Of a stretch of DNA of 64,000 nt, positions 50,026 through 63,669 are shown one piece after another. Position 1 is the first letter of the stretch. The number at the start of each line of letters is the position of its first letter. Under the pieces are notes generated by a model. The model was not told the origin of the DNA and ran no database searches. It saw only the letters and a program-made list of their open reading frames with translations. The DNA is from Hepsetus odoe (Eukaryota; Chordata; Actinopteri; Characiformes; Hepsetidae). The translations under genes were made by a program, and so were the position numbers. The DNA lies in NCBI GenBank assembly GCA_017165825.1, contig CM029372.1, positions 4,395,278 to 4,459,277 of the forward strand, given 5' to 3'.

Positions 50026-50535
50026 GTACGAGTTCACTAAAGACAGCTCTCACTAATCGTGACACAATATGTTACATGCTACAGTTATAGTATTTTGCTG
50101 CTTTATACTCTCATAGCTTGCCAGTATGTACCAGCTGCTTTTTCACATTCCGTGTGTTGGCCAAGAATTTCAGTATTACATTGACGTTGTATCATTTGCA
50201 AGGTTCTCTTTTCCAGAATAACACACATTAGTGCCTTTTTATTTTCCAAAGTAAACATGTTCCCCACAATTGAAATCCTAGCCTTTAATTAAAAGCTACT
50301 AGCCTTTAATTGTCCTTATTTCAGCTCATCAACTGAGTAAACACCCTCTTTTATCAAAAGTGTGAAATATATAAGAACTCATGGAGCAAAATTGGCATAG
50401 AACATTCAATTAACTATCATAGATCTCTGTGAATGGCCAACTTTCTTGCCACTGACCCTTTTCTTTCTCTGTTGCAGTTCTACAGGTCTGCTAATGTTGC
50501 AGATTTGATTATGAAACCACTTTAAAACCTTCACA

Positions 50536-51773
50536 ATGGAAAAGTTTGGTGTGAGTTTTGGTGGCGGTCCAAGCAAGAAGGAGCTGCTGGAGATAGTAGA
50601 GGCCCAGAAGCAGCAGCTAATCCAATATCAGACTCGATTTAAAGATGTTGTCCGAGCCTATAAAAGTTTGTTAAAAGAGAAAGAGGCTCTTGAAGCTAGC
50701 CTAAAAGTCCTCACTGTGTCTCAGGAGATAGATTTAAGCCACTCCAGCAATGATCTATCCCCTGGTGTGTGTGATGGCCAGGCAGAGCATGTGGCACCCA
50801 CTGACCTTGACCGCTGTTCACTTCATAGTGAGGACAGCCTGGACACTGCTGCTTCTGTTGACACAGCCACCAGTGTAACTAGTAACAGCACTAAGGGAGA
50901 CCCTGCAGAGGAAGACCAGAGTGGCACTGGAGAAGGAACTGTACCAGTGCCTGCAGGGCATTCCATAATCCAGCAGTCAGAGGAGGCAAGTGGTTCGGAG
51001 AGTGGCCTCAGTTCCGGGAGCAGTTCAGGCACAGAGCAACCAGTTTCTTCAACAGTTGCTGAGGCAGACCGCCGAGTGATTCAGCTCAAGACTCAGCTGT
51101 CTACACTGACCACTTCTCTGGCCACTGTAACTCAGGAAAAGTCTAGGATGGAAGCTTCCTTCCAAGCAGACAAACGGAAGATGAAACAAGAGATAGAGGA
51201 GATGCAGGGGAAGATGGAGGAGGCACAAAAGCAGCTCAAGCATGAGTTCCAGACTTTGCAGGAGCAGTTGGCAGAGTCCAAGGCCCGTGTCATTACACAG
51301 CAGCACGAGCGAGAGCAGGAGCAGAGTGACCATGCCCACATGCTCCGGGAGCTTCAAAAACTCCTGCAGGCAGAAAGGAACCTGAGGCAAGATGCTGAAC
51401 TCAAACTGGAGGATGCTAGGCAAGCCCTCGTGGAAACCATGCAAGCTGTAGACCGGGGCCTAGACTGTGAGGAACAGCTAAAGAAGACAGCAGAAGAGTG
51501 CGAGACACTCAGAATAAGTTTACAGGCCTCAGAAGCTGACAGGAGCAAGCCTGATCCAAGGGTGGAGGAGCTCCAGCAAGAGATTGCTGACCTCAAATTG
51601 CACTTTAACCAACAGATTCAGCAGGAGATTAGAAAGGTATGACATAAATAATAGAACTTCATAAATTACTATTATTTTTTTGAACCTCAAAAATCTTCCA
51701 CATAAGGGATGTGTAACCAACACCATCACAACAAAATCTATTATAGTTAGTGGAGGGGGAAAAAAAAAAAAAA

Positions 51774-51856
<83 letters not shown>

Positions 51857-53317
51857 AAATAAAGTAAAAATGTATAGAAGCAGAAGTAAACAGTACTAGT
51901 TGAAGCTTCAGTTTTCCATTTCTTTTTGTCTTTTTCTTTTAGCTTTTAAATATTTTTGCTTTGCTTTGAAGATTTTAACATTTCCATATCTTTGCAGGTT
52001 TCTCAGGCAGAAGAGCGTTTGCGAGAGCAGGCACAGTTGGAAGAGGGGCGTGTGGCCAGTCTAGAGGAGAGGGTTTCTGAGCTGTCGGAGTTGCTGGGTG
52101 CATGTGAGAAGGCCAGGCAAAAGGACCAACAGAATATTCAGAGGTTACGGGAGCGCATCCTTCAACTGGACACTGAGAACAAGACACTAGCCATTGCAGC
52201 CAGCACTAGAACGCCTATTTCTGACCTTGGTGTTGATGAAGCAAACCTGGATGTTAACATGCTGAAGGACAAGTTGGAAAAGTTGAAGAAGCTGCTACAG
52301 GTGGCTGCACAGAGGTCTCAGGACCAAAGTTTGGAGATTGAGAAGCTGATAGAAAGTGACCTAGAGCAGGAAGGTGAAGTGTCGGATGGAGAAAAGGCCT
52401 CTGTGCTGTACTACCAGCAAGAGCTGCGTCAGCTGAAGGAGGAGTTTGAACGCTACAAAGTTCGGGCACAGGTGGTTCTGAAGAACAAAAATACAAAAGA
52501 CGGCAACCAGGCCAAGGAGCTTGAGGAAGCCCGTGACCAGCTGGCTGAACTGAAAGAGAAATACATCAACTTGCGCATTCACTCAGACGAGGCAGAGGCC
52601 CAGCATAAGCAAGCGCTTGAGGATCGCCAGCAGGGGTTGGCAGCCCTTCATCAGGCACATAAGCAGGAGCTGGAGAAGCTTGAGGCTCAACACAGAGAGA
52701 ATTTCCTGCGCCTGGAGGAAGAGATGCACAAGCAGAGGGACCGCACCATGGCCCTGCTTGCTGAGAAGGACCTTGAGCTGGAGCAACTTCGAGCTGCCAC
52801 AATGATGGGCCTTCAGAGGCCAATTGCAAGTGACACCACAGCAGAGAGAGGAGGTGGATTGGATGGAAGTGACATAGGTGGCGATTCTTCACAAGAGAGT
52901 GAGATTTTTGCTCAGGCACTGAAATTGGCTGGCCCAAATGAGCCCACTTTATTGCTGTACGCTGAACAGCTGGCCCGAAAGGAGGTGGAGATCGGCGCTC
53001 TGCGCAAACAGAAGCATCGGCTGGAGGAAGACGTGCATCAGCTGCAAGGAAAATTGATCGCCAATGGCGAGAGGCATGAGGAGGAAGTGGCTGAGCTACG
53101 GGCGCAGCTGGAAAAGCGTATCCGTGATCAGGGCAGAGATGGGGCCAACTTGGAATATTTGAAGAACGTCATCTACAGGTTCCTCACACTCCAGGATTCT
53201 AGAGGGCGCCAGCAAACGCTGACAGCCATCCTGACCATCCTTCACTTTAGCCCTCAGGAAAAACAAGCTGTTGTGAAGCAGCAAGCACAGAGTTGGTGGA
53301 CAGCTGGGATGAGATGA
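50536..53317 (+). CDS. gcc1: GRIP and coiled-coil domain-containing protein 1 (GCC88)
   Basis: A trans-Golgi golgin that binds Arl1 through its C-terminal GRIP domain and tethers endosome-derived carriers. Two coding exons, 50536-51636 and 51998-53317, joined in phase 0, give 806 residues (the human protein is slightly shorter at 775). The start MEKFGVSFGGGPSKKELLEI is the conserved N-terminus. A Ser/Thr-rich low-complexity stretch follows (about residues 70-175), then near-continuous Glu/Gln/Leu-rich coiled coil to about 740. The GRIP domain (about 748-800) has NLEYLKNVIYRFLTL with the Arl1-contacting Tyr, then LTAILTILHFSP. The single coding intron contains a long TA microsatellite (51779-51851). 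The start at 50536 sits in cacaATGG. It is divergent from arf5 and convergent with dennd6b. Confidence 0.96.
51779..51851. repeat. (TA)n microsatellite in the gcc1 coding intron
   Basis: TA dinucleotides with a central taatatattata interruption, preceded by a poly-A run. Confidence 0.95.
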
Positions 53318-54061
53318 TGAATGAGTTCAGAGAAAGCTGAAACGGTGCAATAGTTTATTTTGTAATTGAGTGAAAAGTTTTTCAGGGTTTCTACTTTCTG
53401 ATTAAGGCTATACTACATTCACATTGGGTGATTAACTTTCTTATTCTGTCAAAGCAGCCAGAGATTGTCATTGTTTGGTTTTCTATTTTGTGCAGCGTGT
53501 GCTCCAAAAATATTTAACCACTACATTTAAAAACATGTAAAGAAGAAAGTAGTATTAAACGATACCAAAGAAAGCTGTTTGCAGTGACCCAAGAACCTTA
53601 ATTAAACAGACATATGTTTCAGACTAGCAGATTTTCAACAATGTGGTTTTTTTTAAGAACCTAGTCCGAGCTTTCTTTGTTTCATGTGTACTGATATTTG
53701 AGATTGTGGTAAAGTTTTATCCTAATCAACATTCCAATTTAGCGTTCGCTCTGCTCACACCTCTCTGATGAGCAGTGTTTTACAAACTTTTCGGTATTAC
53801 TCCAGCATGTGCACCAGAGCACTGACTATCGATGCTGTGATTTTTCCACCTTTGCCATTAGGCTTTTTTAACTCCATAAAGACCACCATCATTGTCCAAC
53901 AAATCAGATGACTGTAGTGCCGCACCTCCTGTATCTGAAAGTCATTAACCCAACACTTTGCATTTAGCCTTTTTACTTTCTGCAATGGGTTCATGTGTAT
54001 GTTGTTGACCTTTAAAATCTTGATTTAAAAATCGTGCAATTAAAACAATTTCCCCCCTCCC

Positions 54062-54067
54062 AATAAA
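54062..54067 (+). terminator. gcc1: Polyadenylation signal, gcc1
   Basis: AATAAA about 745 bases after the gcc1 stop codon, in ccccctcccaataaacac. Confidence 0.6.
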
Positions 54068-54136
54068 CACATTTGTTCACCTTTGGACTGTTGCAGTCTG
54101 CAAACACACGAACTATGAAATTATCTCCAGCAACAC

Positions 54137-54143
54137 TTTTATT
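54137..54143 (-). terminator. dennd6b: Polyadenylation signal, dennd6b
   Basis: AATAAAA on the minus strand, about 1.76 kb beyond the dennd6b stop. With cleavage 15-25 bases further left, the transcript would end within tens of bases of the gcc1 end. Confidence 0.5.
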
Positions 54144-54149
54144 GTAACA

Positions 54150-55904
54150 CTGTTATATACATCTCATACATAAAAATCCAAATTTCAACGCTCATCACAT
54201 TCTTACAGAACGCACAAAAATATAAATAGTAGTAAAGGACTGGTGTGAGCCAGATCACTCAAAATTCACATTCAAAATACTTCAATATAATGTTGGAAAC
54301 CTGGGTAAGGTTTAAGCAATACACTAACAGTCTACCAACCTCCACACACTACAATTCCATACATTTAAGATACCCTTCAAGATGGTTATGCTGTAGAAAA
54401 TGCTTCTGTGGTGCTTTGTGGAAATATACTACATTCATCCCACCTCACAGTATTTTGCCGATTGGCAAGCTGTCAAAATGTTCCCAAAAAAGGGTAGGCT
54501 CTAATACAGCAGACTATACTAAGAGAAGTACATGGTGCACAAAAACTTTACAGAATATTAAAATAATAGGAAGTATAATTTGAGGTGTAATCTGGCACAA
54601 ATGCAGATTTTAAATCTCAAGACCTGGCCCTAGGATATCAGAGTAAGGCATTCAATTAAGCAGACAATAACCAACAAAGCAGCATGTACCCAAGATTCAA
54701 GTAAAGTCTATTGTCTGTAATAGACACCGCTAGATTAATAATCTTTATCTGATAAATGGGTAATTAAACTCTCATTGTAGGCTAACATTTTAAAAGGCTA
54801 CAGGTCTTTCAGACTTGCAGTTCTGCATGGTCACAAACAAAATATGAATTTCCTTGATACAAAACGATTCCCATTTTCTAATGTTCCATACATATAGCGA
54901 TGTGGCACCTACAACTGTGAAAAGGTCTGAACACCCCAAGTCAGGTAAGCGGTTATTGGCATTTCCCTGCTTAATTAAGTATTTTTTATATATTTGGTGA
55001 GTATAACATATTGTGGGGAAAAAAATATTTTAAAAAACCTTTATGAAGGCCAGATTGTTTTTTAGCAAATGAACAGTAATTGTGTATTAAAATGTTCATT
55101 TATTGACACGTACAGATATCATGTGTCACATGACCAGAGGTCCCCAACCTTTTGTACACAATAAGAGCATGAAAGTGCTAAAAGAAAGTACACATTAAAA
55201 ATGGCCTGATGTAACATGCATAGGAAAGACTATTTCTGTAGCTGCGACAAAAGCCTCACACAGCAAAAGTCAAGCATCGTGAGTATCGAAGTCACGCTTC
55301 GATGACGCTTGGGCTGAGTAACTGAGAACTTGTCACTGCTATTCTGCAGTGGAATCTAACCTTTTTGGAATAATCATGAATTCCTGACATTCTGAAAGAA
55401 AGTTATTCTTGGCCACTTTACATGCACTGCAACTACAAACAGTACGTTTCTTTTTACATTTTTGCTGTGCATGTTATTCATTTTGTATTTTCCAGGAGAG
55501 TTGTAACAAATCAGACGCAGCCTGAAAAAGCAATGCTTCCTGAGCAAATCCATACACTGCACTTCAACCAGGTAGGAACAATGCACTAATCTGCAACTGG
55601 CAACTAAGAATGACTACTTTATCTCTTTATTATCTCTAACTTAATTGTGACAGAACTCAAATGTGTCTAAATCAGACCTGCTAAAGCATCAAAACATAAT
55701 ATGTGCAAGACTGAACAGGGAAAACGAGGCTTACAGTCTTGCATGGCCTGCACTGGTACCTTCTGAGGTGTTTTGCTGGTGCTGGTTAATGTCAGCACTG
55801 TAGGGTTTGGTTTTGTCAGTCGGTTTCCTACCAACTGTGCAGCTGATGATCCTTGCTTGTTGCTTGTCCCCTTGGATCAGTGTATGGGTTTGTATGTCTC
55901 TATA
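54150..55904 (-). other. dennd6b: Probable long 3' UTR of dennd6b
   Basis: No transposon or other gene is recognised between the dennd6b stop codon and the candidate polyadenylation signal. The small plus frames at 54245-54583 and 55773-56066 have no domain. An earlier minus-strand signal could shorten the UTR. Confidence 0.4.
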
Positions 55905-57586
55905 TCAGTGTTTGTGCAATACTGTCTGAAGATCCGCAGGCAGAGAGCTGATCACAATCTGAATGTAGTTTTCCAGCTTCTCCAGCAGCTCCTCCTTTAC
56001 TGGGAGATGATGTTTATGAGCTCTTGTCTGGAACAGGGGGAGAAAAACAGAGAAAGCTGCAGTTAGTTTATTCCCAAAACAGCATCTATCCTGAAAGTGG
56101 AGAACAAAACATTGCCATTAAAACGTGCAGAAAAATAGCTTAAAGTAATTCAAACAACCCATCACATTCAAATTTAGTGAATATAATATGATAAAACCAT
56201 GCACTACATAAATTATTTAGAAACGTTTTACTTAGGTATTGTGAGAACCTGGCAAACGTGCTAGAAGCAGGGCTTCAGAGAACACATTCTTCTACCACTC
56301 ACAAAAGGGAGGAAACAACAGCAGCCTCTTTATTTAAAAATCCATGCAGAAACTTCTAACAGGAATTACAATGAGTAACAATGACATTTAAGGCAGTAAG
56401 ATCTCACAGCTACTGTGCATGATGCTGAAGACTAAGACTAATAAAATGTTCAAGAAAATTCATAGTTTCTATGCACACATTCAATTAAATGTTTTTCTAT
56501 GGTAATTGCATATTCACAGAAGAAATGATAAACAGTGTTATTGCTAACCATTTTCTCTCGTAATTTTAAAATGAGGTCAACAATCTCCACCTCGGACTTG
56601 TCTTTGGTCCAACTCAACAGATCCTTAGAGGAAAAAAAAATGTGATAAGTATTTAGCAATAATAATAGCAATTTATTCCAACTTATAAAATCAGTGTTTA
56701 CATATGAGGTGTATGGTATACGCATGCACATACATTTGGATGCTGAATTAATTCATATATATTTTATATTAATATATAATATACTCTTCTTTTTATATTC
56801 TTTCGGCTGCTCCGATCTAGGGGTTGCCACAGCAGACCATCAGTCTCCATTTCCTCCTGTCCTCTGCATCTTCTTTCAAACCAACCACCTGCAGCTCCAT
56901 CTTCAACATCCTTCTCCCATATTTAAATCGTATATATAGAAATTAAATTCTCATCTCTCCCCTGTACATGTCCAAACAAATGCAACCTTGCTTCTCCAAC
57001 ATTATCCCCAACATGTCTAACCTGAGCTGTCCCTCTAATATACCCATTTCTAATCCTGTCCATCTTAGTCAATCCCAACGTAAATTTCAGCATCTTTAAC
57101 TCCGACACCTCCAGCTCTGTTGCTTGTCATTTTGTTAGTGCTACCATCTTCCTTTATCTTTGTCACCTCTACTCCCTGCATCCTAACCACGTCACCATTC
57201 TCCCTTTTGTTCACAGTCCTATTCTGGCACTGTCGATTCACTTTCATTCCTCTCCTATCTAGAGCATATCTCCACTTCTCCAGGTTCTCCTCAAGCTGTT
57301 CACTTACCACAGATCCCAATATCATCGTCCACAGGGACTCCTGTCTAACCTCATCTGTCAATCTATCCATTATCATTGCAAACAAGAGTGGGCTCAGTGC
57401 TCATCTTTGATGTAATCCAACCTCCACTTTAAATGAATCAGTCACTCCTACTACAGACCTCATCACTGTCACACATGTATCCTGTACTGCTCTCACATAC
57501 TTCTCTGCCACACTTAACATCCTCATACAAAATCAACTCCTCTCTCAGTGTGGAAATTTGTTTTTCCATTTACCACATATTTTTGC

Positions 57587-57654
<68 letters not shown>

Positions 57655-60600
57655 GCATATATTAAATATTACTGGTATTTATTAATACTTACAGCATCAC
57701 AAATAGCTTCTAAATGAAGACATTCCACTTTTTGAGTCATTTCCTTGTGTCTGAGCCGATACCAGCCATCAAAGTTAGGAGACCGGAAGAATCGCCTTAA
57801 AAACACCAAACACACCTTAACATCAACATTTTAAAAGATTGTACTGTATAGTTCAATTCACTGAAGTATTACATATCATGTATGAGAAAACAGCACTACT
57901 CTAACATAAAAATCTCCTGACTCCTAGAGTAATCCAATCAACTAAAACGTAAACTGGGTTACTTGTAAAGACCCATCCAATCCCCTTTAAGCATGGAGGT
58001 GAGCTGTGGCCCAGCATGATCCAGTGTGTTCATGAATTCTTCCTGACTGAAAGGTCGAATCTGAGGAGGGGTCTGAAAGACACATAAAAACAGTGCTTTA
58101 ATTCAAATGAACTTTCCAACTACTTGACTAGTAAACATCAGTGATTCAGAGTCAATGTGTCACAATGCGTGTTGTTCAGTTGACCTTCCAAGGTGTCACC
58201 GATCTCTGCAGTGGCATCAGGCTAGCGAGGTATCTCTCCTACAAAACAAGGCAAGGGTGTTGTACTTTACATGGCATGAATACCAACATGCAATAGATAA
58301 TTTTACTGGGCAACTAGCTAGAAGCAGTGTCTAAGTATATATTGTAGCTAATTTTGTAATGTAATGTAAATGAATGAGGATTTTGCCATTTGAATGTCTT
58401 TGTTGTGGGTTCTCAGTTTCAACAGTATAGTCTCAAATATTAAATCGCCTATGTGCAGTTTAAAATAACAGGAGAGAGGGAGGGATTCAAGAAGTTAAAA
58501 AAGTTTTTAAAAAAAGTGTCCTCACCAGTGGAATAATGAAGCTCTGTGTTAATTCTAACATATGCCGTCTCAAGATGGCGCTCTGCACCTCTGAAGGCCT
58601 TTTCCTCTGAATTCCCTGTGAAGAAAGAAAAAAAGCGAGATGACATGAGAATCAGACTATTAGCACATACCACTGTTCTATCTCCCACAGTTCTCACCTA
58701 CCTTTAAAAGTCTCTTGATCAGGGCCTTGTCTTTGTGGAGAAATGTTTTATAAGCTGTGTATATACCTTGATGTGAATATAGAAAACGAGTGAGAAGGGC
58801 ACCGGTGAGCATTATCACAAAGATGTTAATTTGGCAAAACATGATCATTTTTATTTAAAACTACAATTAAGTGAATATATTCAGATGAACCTGGCTTGGT
58901 GTCCAAAGTCTTCAACTTTCCTAACTTCTTAACCTTAATTTGCTTTGGCAAATCTCCTGAAATTAAAGGGAGATCAAACATTAAGTTTACAAAGACAGAA
59001 CTGTGAGCCGCAGGGTTTCAGGATAAGCATTCCTTGCCTGACATCTTCAGCTCCCCGAGACGCAATATGTGAGGCCAGCACTGAAAGGTCTTGATGAAGA
59101 AGGGATTGGTAACACCCAGAATTACATTAGGTCTGAAAGTACAAACAAGATGAGAGTAAATTATATATGCATACATATGCATTAAATAGTCCAATCATTA
59201 CTGGTAAACACCATAACAGTAGTGCAGCTCAGTTTAAAGCTCAGTAATATGAGCCATTTTTATGTACCATTATTCTAATCAGTTTACCATATGTAACTTG
59301 TTTAACTGTATACATATATTTAATGAAACTGATTTGCTTACGGTGCCTGTGTCCTGGTAGTGTATTCTTTAAACTCGCTGTCATGAATAGTAAAGTAAGG
59401 CCGAAAATCACAGCAGTATCTCAGTGGGCTGATGGAGCTGCAATGAATGCCAAAAGGAAACTGCATGAAGGTTATGCAACAATGACAACAACCTAACAGC
59501 CAAAAAGTTCACGGACATCTTCACATAAAATCAAATTCATCAGTTTGGCTGAGGTCAGGGCTCTGTACTGACTAGTTTTTAACACCAAACTTTGAAAACA
59601 ATTCTTCATGGAGTGCGCTTTATGCACGGGTGCACTGTCATGCTGAAACAGAAAAGAGTTCCATAAAGCGCTGGAAGAATACACTTCACTACTACAGGGG
59701 TTCTCAATGCCAGTTCTGGCAACCGTTTGCTCTTTCCTCGTTGTGTAGGGGCCACTGGGATAGCGATTGGGTTTTTCCCCCTAGATTTTGTAATCAGATT
59801 GTCTGTTAAACCTTTAAAACAAACACCCAGATGTGGGAGCCCTCACTGATTATCTCAAACAGAAACATGGAAACACCATCTCCCTTAATATCTCTTGTGG
59901 AAAAGTACATCTTCAATACACCCATGCCAAAGTTATTATATTTTCCCTCTGTGGAAATTTTATTTGATTAAAGCCTCCTACAGTAACTAAACTCTAGGAT
60001 AACTAAGTAAAAGAAAAAAAAATAAATCATGCTTGTATGACACAATGCATTATTTCTCAGTTATATCAATGAATTCAAGCCAAACTTGGGGTCTGAATTT
60101 AGTAGTTGTTTACTTTTGAAAATAGGTTTTATTTTGGCGTACATAGACATTAGCCTGCCAGTTACATCCTCACGTAGGCAATGCTGAGTAGCTTATAAAT
60201 TGCTTATGAATTTAGTTCACAAAGCTCAATTCTAGTGCTGTTGAAGAGAAAACTGGAACTTGGATGAGTCCCACAACCAAGGTCACCATTTTTGTACATG
60301 CTTTAGGTCATCTCAGTCCTATTTGGTGAGCTTGTAATGGGACTCCTCATGTGTCACAGATGTTTCCACATATAGTTTGCCTTATAGGACTAAAAAAAAA
60401 AAAAAATCATCAAAACACTAAATATGATTTTGTAAGAATATATTTTGTGCATATTTTATGTAGACACTGCAAAAAACCGCAGTAAGAAAACAGAAATATA
60501 ACAATTTTTCTGTGTGCACTGACCCAGGTCACCATGCATTATGTGGTTCAATTAAAAAAAAAAGTTATTAGGATATACCTACTCATATAAAATGAGTATC

Positions 60601-63585
60601 ATTTCTATACATAAATCATAAGGAAACTTAAAAACTAGAATCAATTAACGATGGTTTGGGAATTGTAAATGCCTTTTCTATGAGGCAGTGTCATGTGTGC
60701 AAATACAGGAACAGTAAATGGCAGCAAGCTAATGGCCATACCTGACTAACGCCAGTACTGTCTCCGAGGAGATGGTTGGAGAGGGTGCCATGACAACCAA
60801 TGGCTCTCCTAGCAACATCAGCTCCCAGAGCATCTGTAGGTGAATAAGGATGGACTGGAAGCACCTGACCAGGTCAAAGGTAGGTTAGATCAACCCAGTC
60901 CATGTTATAACATTAGAGTCTTTATTTATTTTGTAAGAAGCAGAAAGTTAAACAAGCATGAAACCAGCATAAGTAAGCAGCCTCACACGTACTTAAAAAG
61001 ATCCAGCTCATGGATGGTGGGTAGAACCATGGGGGCAGGAAGTAGATTCTAAACAGTAAAACAAGAAAAGGCAATGAGACTTCATCAACATGTCAACCTT
61101 GGCATGCCTAATAACTTTATATTTACACATGAAAGCAGGGCAGCTCACACCTCCTTCTGTCCCTGTCTGGTAGGACTTCCTCCTGGTTTATCATCTTTTG
61201 AGGGAATCCTGACCTAGAATTACAGAGAAAGAAAACGTAACAAAGGTTCTTGTTTGAAATTAACCCTTGTTGTCTAACAATGCTTTAGTGGAGGTTTGAA
61301 ATATTTTGTCAAATTCCTCAAAAGACTGAAGAAACAAACATTTGAAACAAAACATTTCAAAAAACAAAACACAACAAACAAAACTCCAACCCAACCTAAA
61401 TTAAATGTATTTGAGACTGTTTGCTTACCAGTTAAAAAAGCCGCATCTCAAACAATATAATCTATATTAAACTTACTATAGTTTGTTTAATGAGTACACT
61501 GTTAATTGTGGTATACATTTTTACACACTATTTAGTGAGGCACCATGTGGTTTGAGGTGCAGCAAGTGTCCCACTGTTTCGTCATATCTGTTGAACCAGC
61601 CACACGCATGGAATGTGGAAGTGTCAATGTTGAACTTCTGTTTCACGTCCAAGCAGAACACATGAAAGAACAGGCTAACAGAGCATGTGACAGAGAATAA
61701 ATAATATATGTAACTAATTTTTTTGACTCATTTTGTTTATAAAGTTACCAATGACCTTCATAGATATTCTGTGTTTAACCGCAAGTTAGTGACAGACAGG
61801 ATAATCTTACAATATTCTTATCGAGTAGATGTTCACCTGCATGACGACACCCATCACAGGCAGGTTAAGAGTCTGTCCTGGTATTGGTGGGAGCCACTGG
61901 TCAATCTCATTACACACTGGAAAAGATTTACAAATTTTGTCTTCCATAAATATTCAATGAATTAAAGGAAACACGCAAAAAAAAAAAAAAAAAAAAAAAG
62001 GCTTTTCTGAACACTGAGTCTATTCCATGGCTAAACAGAGCCTTAAATGTAGGACAGAAGGACAGATAATGCAAGAGTTGGTTTAAAATAGTTTGGTTGT
62101 CCTCACCTGCCTCCAGACAAGGTTCTAGCTTCTCAAAGTACTCTGGAGCGATGATCTGCAGCAGAGACTGGAACAGCTGCACATATGGCAGCCTGGAAAC
62201 CAGAACCAGGGACTAGAACAGATTAACAGATGTTCAGCTGAAGATTTACTTTATGTGTATTTAGTCTAAAGGGTACTTCTAAGTTTCTCAGGGCATGTAA
62301 TGGAAGATTTCTCTATTTCTTTAGTTATGAAATTTGTGTGTGTCATTTAGAAGTCACTTGTTTGTAAATGGAAGTGTTTAGGCGACGTTAAAGTGCGTGG
62401 TTGCAGCCAGACATTAAGTAATGAAGCAGGACTAGACTGAAACAAATAGTAAACAGGGCATAATAACCCTACACTGTAACTAAACATACCTACAATCAAA
62501 ACCTAGTACACTAAGAAAACATACTTATATTTACATTTACGGCATTTAGCAGAACCTCTTATCCAGAGCAACTTCCATGTCCTAATTACAGGGACAGTCC
62601 CCCTGGAGCAACTTGGGGTTAAGGGACCCAGTGACGGTAGTGCTAGAGGTGGGATTTGAATATCTGGGACCTCTTGAGCCATAAGTCTGCAGGCAAGTAC
62701 CCTACCACTAGACCACTGCCACCCCTCTTCAGTACTTCAAACTGAAAGTATTCTACAACTTTATAGGAAGGAAACATTACAATAAACAAAGCAGTGGTTC
62801 AGCACAACCAGAAACATTTTGCTGTAGAACGGCTGACATGCAAGATAGATAATAAAAATAGATTAACTTCAAATGAAACCTTGTCATTTATGCCATTCCT
62901 GCAACATTTTCATTACCCAATTTTTATAAAATTCAGTAACTGTAGCTTTTTTCCTGCCTCAGCACCAATTTTTTCCCTCCAGATAAAATTTAGTCCCCAA
63001 AGTACAAAAAACAAATATAAAATTAAAGTCCTTATGATTTAACGGCATACCTTAAAAAAGTGAAAGTGAAGTGAAAGTGACTGTCATCATGAAACACAGC
63101 CTAGCACAATGCAAACCAAAATTAATTGCTCCCTCTGCTTTTCACCCATACACACACGTGCAGTGGGGGCAGCTATTTAAAGTATAAAATTCTATGGCTC
63201 CAGCATGCAGGTACACATTATTGAGCTCACATACTCACCTTCTGAAAGTAACCTCTTTTGACAGAGACATCTTTCACTTGTCTGAAGTACACATAACCAT
63301 AGAAATGTGCCACTTCCTTCTAATAAAAGAACAGAGAAATGAGGGTCTAAAAATGCTTATCTACGAAAAACACAATGTTAAGTCGATAATCGAAAGGCAG
63401 AGAAAGGATATAGCATTGAGTGTGATAGTTTAAAAATATCTGACTAAGTCTTATCAAAACGTTTCTTACCTGTATTATTAGTGGAGCATCCCTGTTGTAT
63501 TTGTCCTCTTCTCCAAACCACGAGGCACTGACTCGTCCCACAGATTGACGCAGCCTAAAGCTGAATTGTGTGTCTCCAAGGCATC
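55905..63585 (-). CDS. dennd6b: DENN domain-containing protein 6B, partial (N-terminus off window)
   Basis: DENN-family exchange factor; the paralogue DENND6A acts on Rab14 in endosomal recycling. Seventeen exons fit by splice sites and phase: 63585-63470, 63319-63239, 62212-62107, 61916-61837, 61213-61151, 61048-60993, 60864-60742, 59437-59342, 59132-59038, 58956-58891, 58766-58702, 58615-58526, 58238-58185, 58072-57963, 57795-57693, 56623-56549, 56027-55905. They encode 499 residues; about 85-90 N-terminal residues lie beyond 64000. Readable blocks include GCLGDTQFSFRLRQ, FYGYVYFRQVKD, RGYFQKSLVLVSRLPYV, IAPEYFEKLEPCLEAV, LGEPLVVMAPSPT, DFRPYFTIHDSEFKEYTTRT, NPFFIKTF, DTKPGIYTAY and KGDWMGLY. 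MSGDLPKQ, LDTKPG and TPWKTPPQI favour 6B over 6A. The intron 58957-59037 has a GC donor. Confidence 0.93.
56795..57545 (-). pseudogene. RTE-like LINE remnant, copy 5, inside a dennd6b intron
   Basis: The minus strand gives MFAMIMDRLTDEVRQESLWT, NLEKWRYALDRRGMKVNRQ, MDRIRNGYIRGTAQVRHVGD and VGEARLHLFGHVQGRDE, then a deletion and the tail. It is truncated at its 5' side next to a CA microsatellite (57594-57652). It shares orientation with dennd6b. Confidence 0.85.
57594..57652. repeat. (CA)n microsatellite in dennd6b intron
   Basis: About 27 AC units ending in acgcgcat, between RTE copy 5 and the exon at 57693. Confidence 0.95.
59490..59680. mobile_element. DNA-transposon scrap in dennd6b intron
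   Basis: Contains gctgaggtcagggctctgta, atggagtgcgctttatgcac and gtgcactgtcatgctgaaac, wording typical of the untranslated part of common fish Tc1-like non-autonomous elements. Termini are not both visible, so the limits are approximate. Confidence 0.45.
59681..60741. other. Large dennd6b intron, remaining part
   Basis: No exon, gene or clear repeat is recognised. A poly-A run lies near 60391-60405. Confidence 0.45.
62530..62730 (-). mobile_element. SINE family A, minus-oriented, in dennd6b intron
   Basis: On the minus strand: gtggcagtggtctagtggta, gggtacttgcctgcagactt, gacccagcaa-less body ccttaaccccaagttgctcc, and ctctggataagaggttctgc. Some of the usual gagcaagac word is lost. Confidence 0.82.
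63060..63185 (-). mobile_element. SINE family B fragment, minus-oriented
   Basis: Shares agtgaaagtgactgtcatca and acccatacacacacgtgcag with family B, and is 5'-truncated. It lies 55 bases from the dennd6b exon at 63239. Confidence 0.72.
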
Positions 63586-63669
63586 CTGCAAAAAGAAAAT
63601 GTGGCAGTGAGATTCTTGATATGAATGAAGCCCCCTGTTCCTATTCTACGCAAGCATTTATAACTTTGG

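Noticed and set aside
63470..63585. Assignment of the last gene to dennd6a
   Set aside because: The text MSGDLPKQ, LDTKPG, TPWKTPPQI and AVCNEIDQW follows DENND6B; 6A-specific wording is absent.
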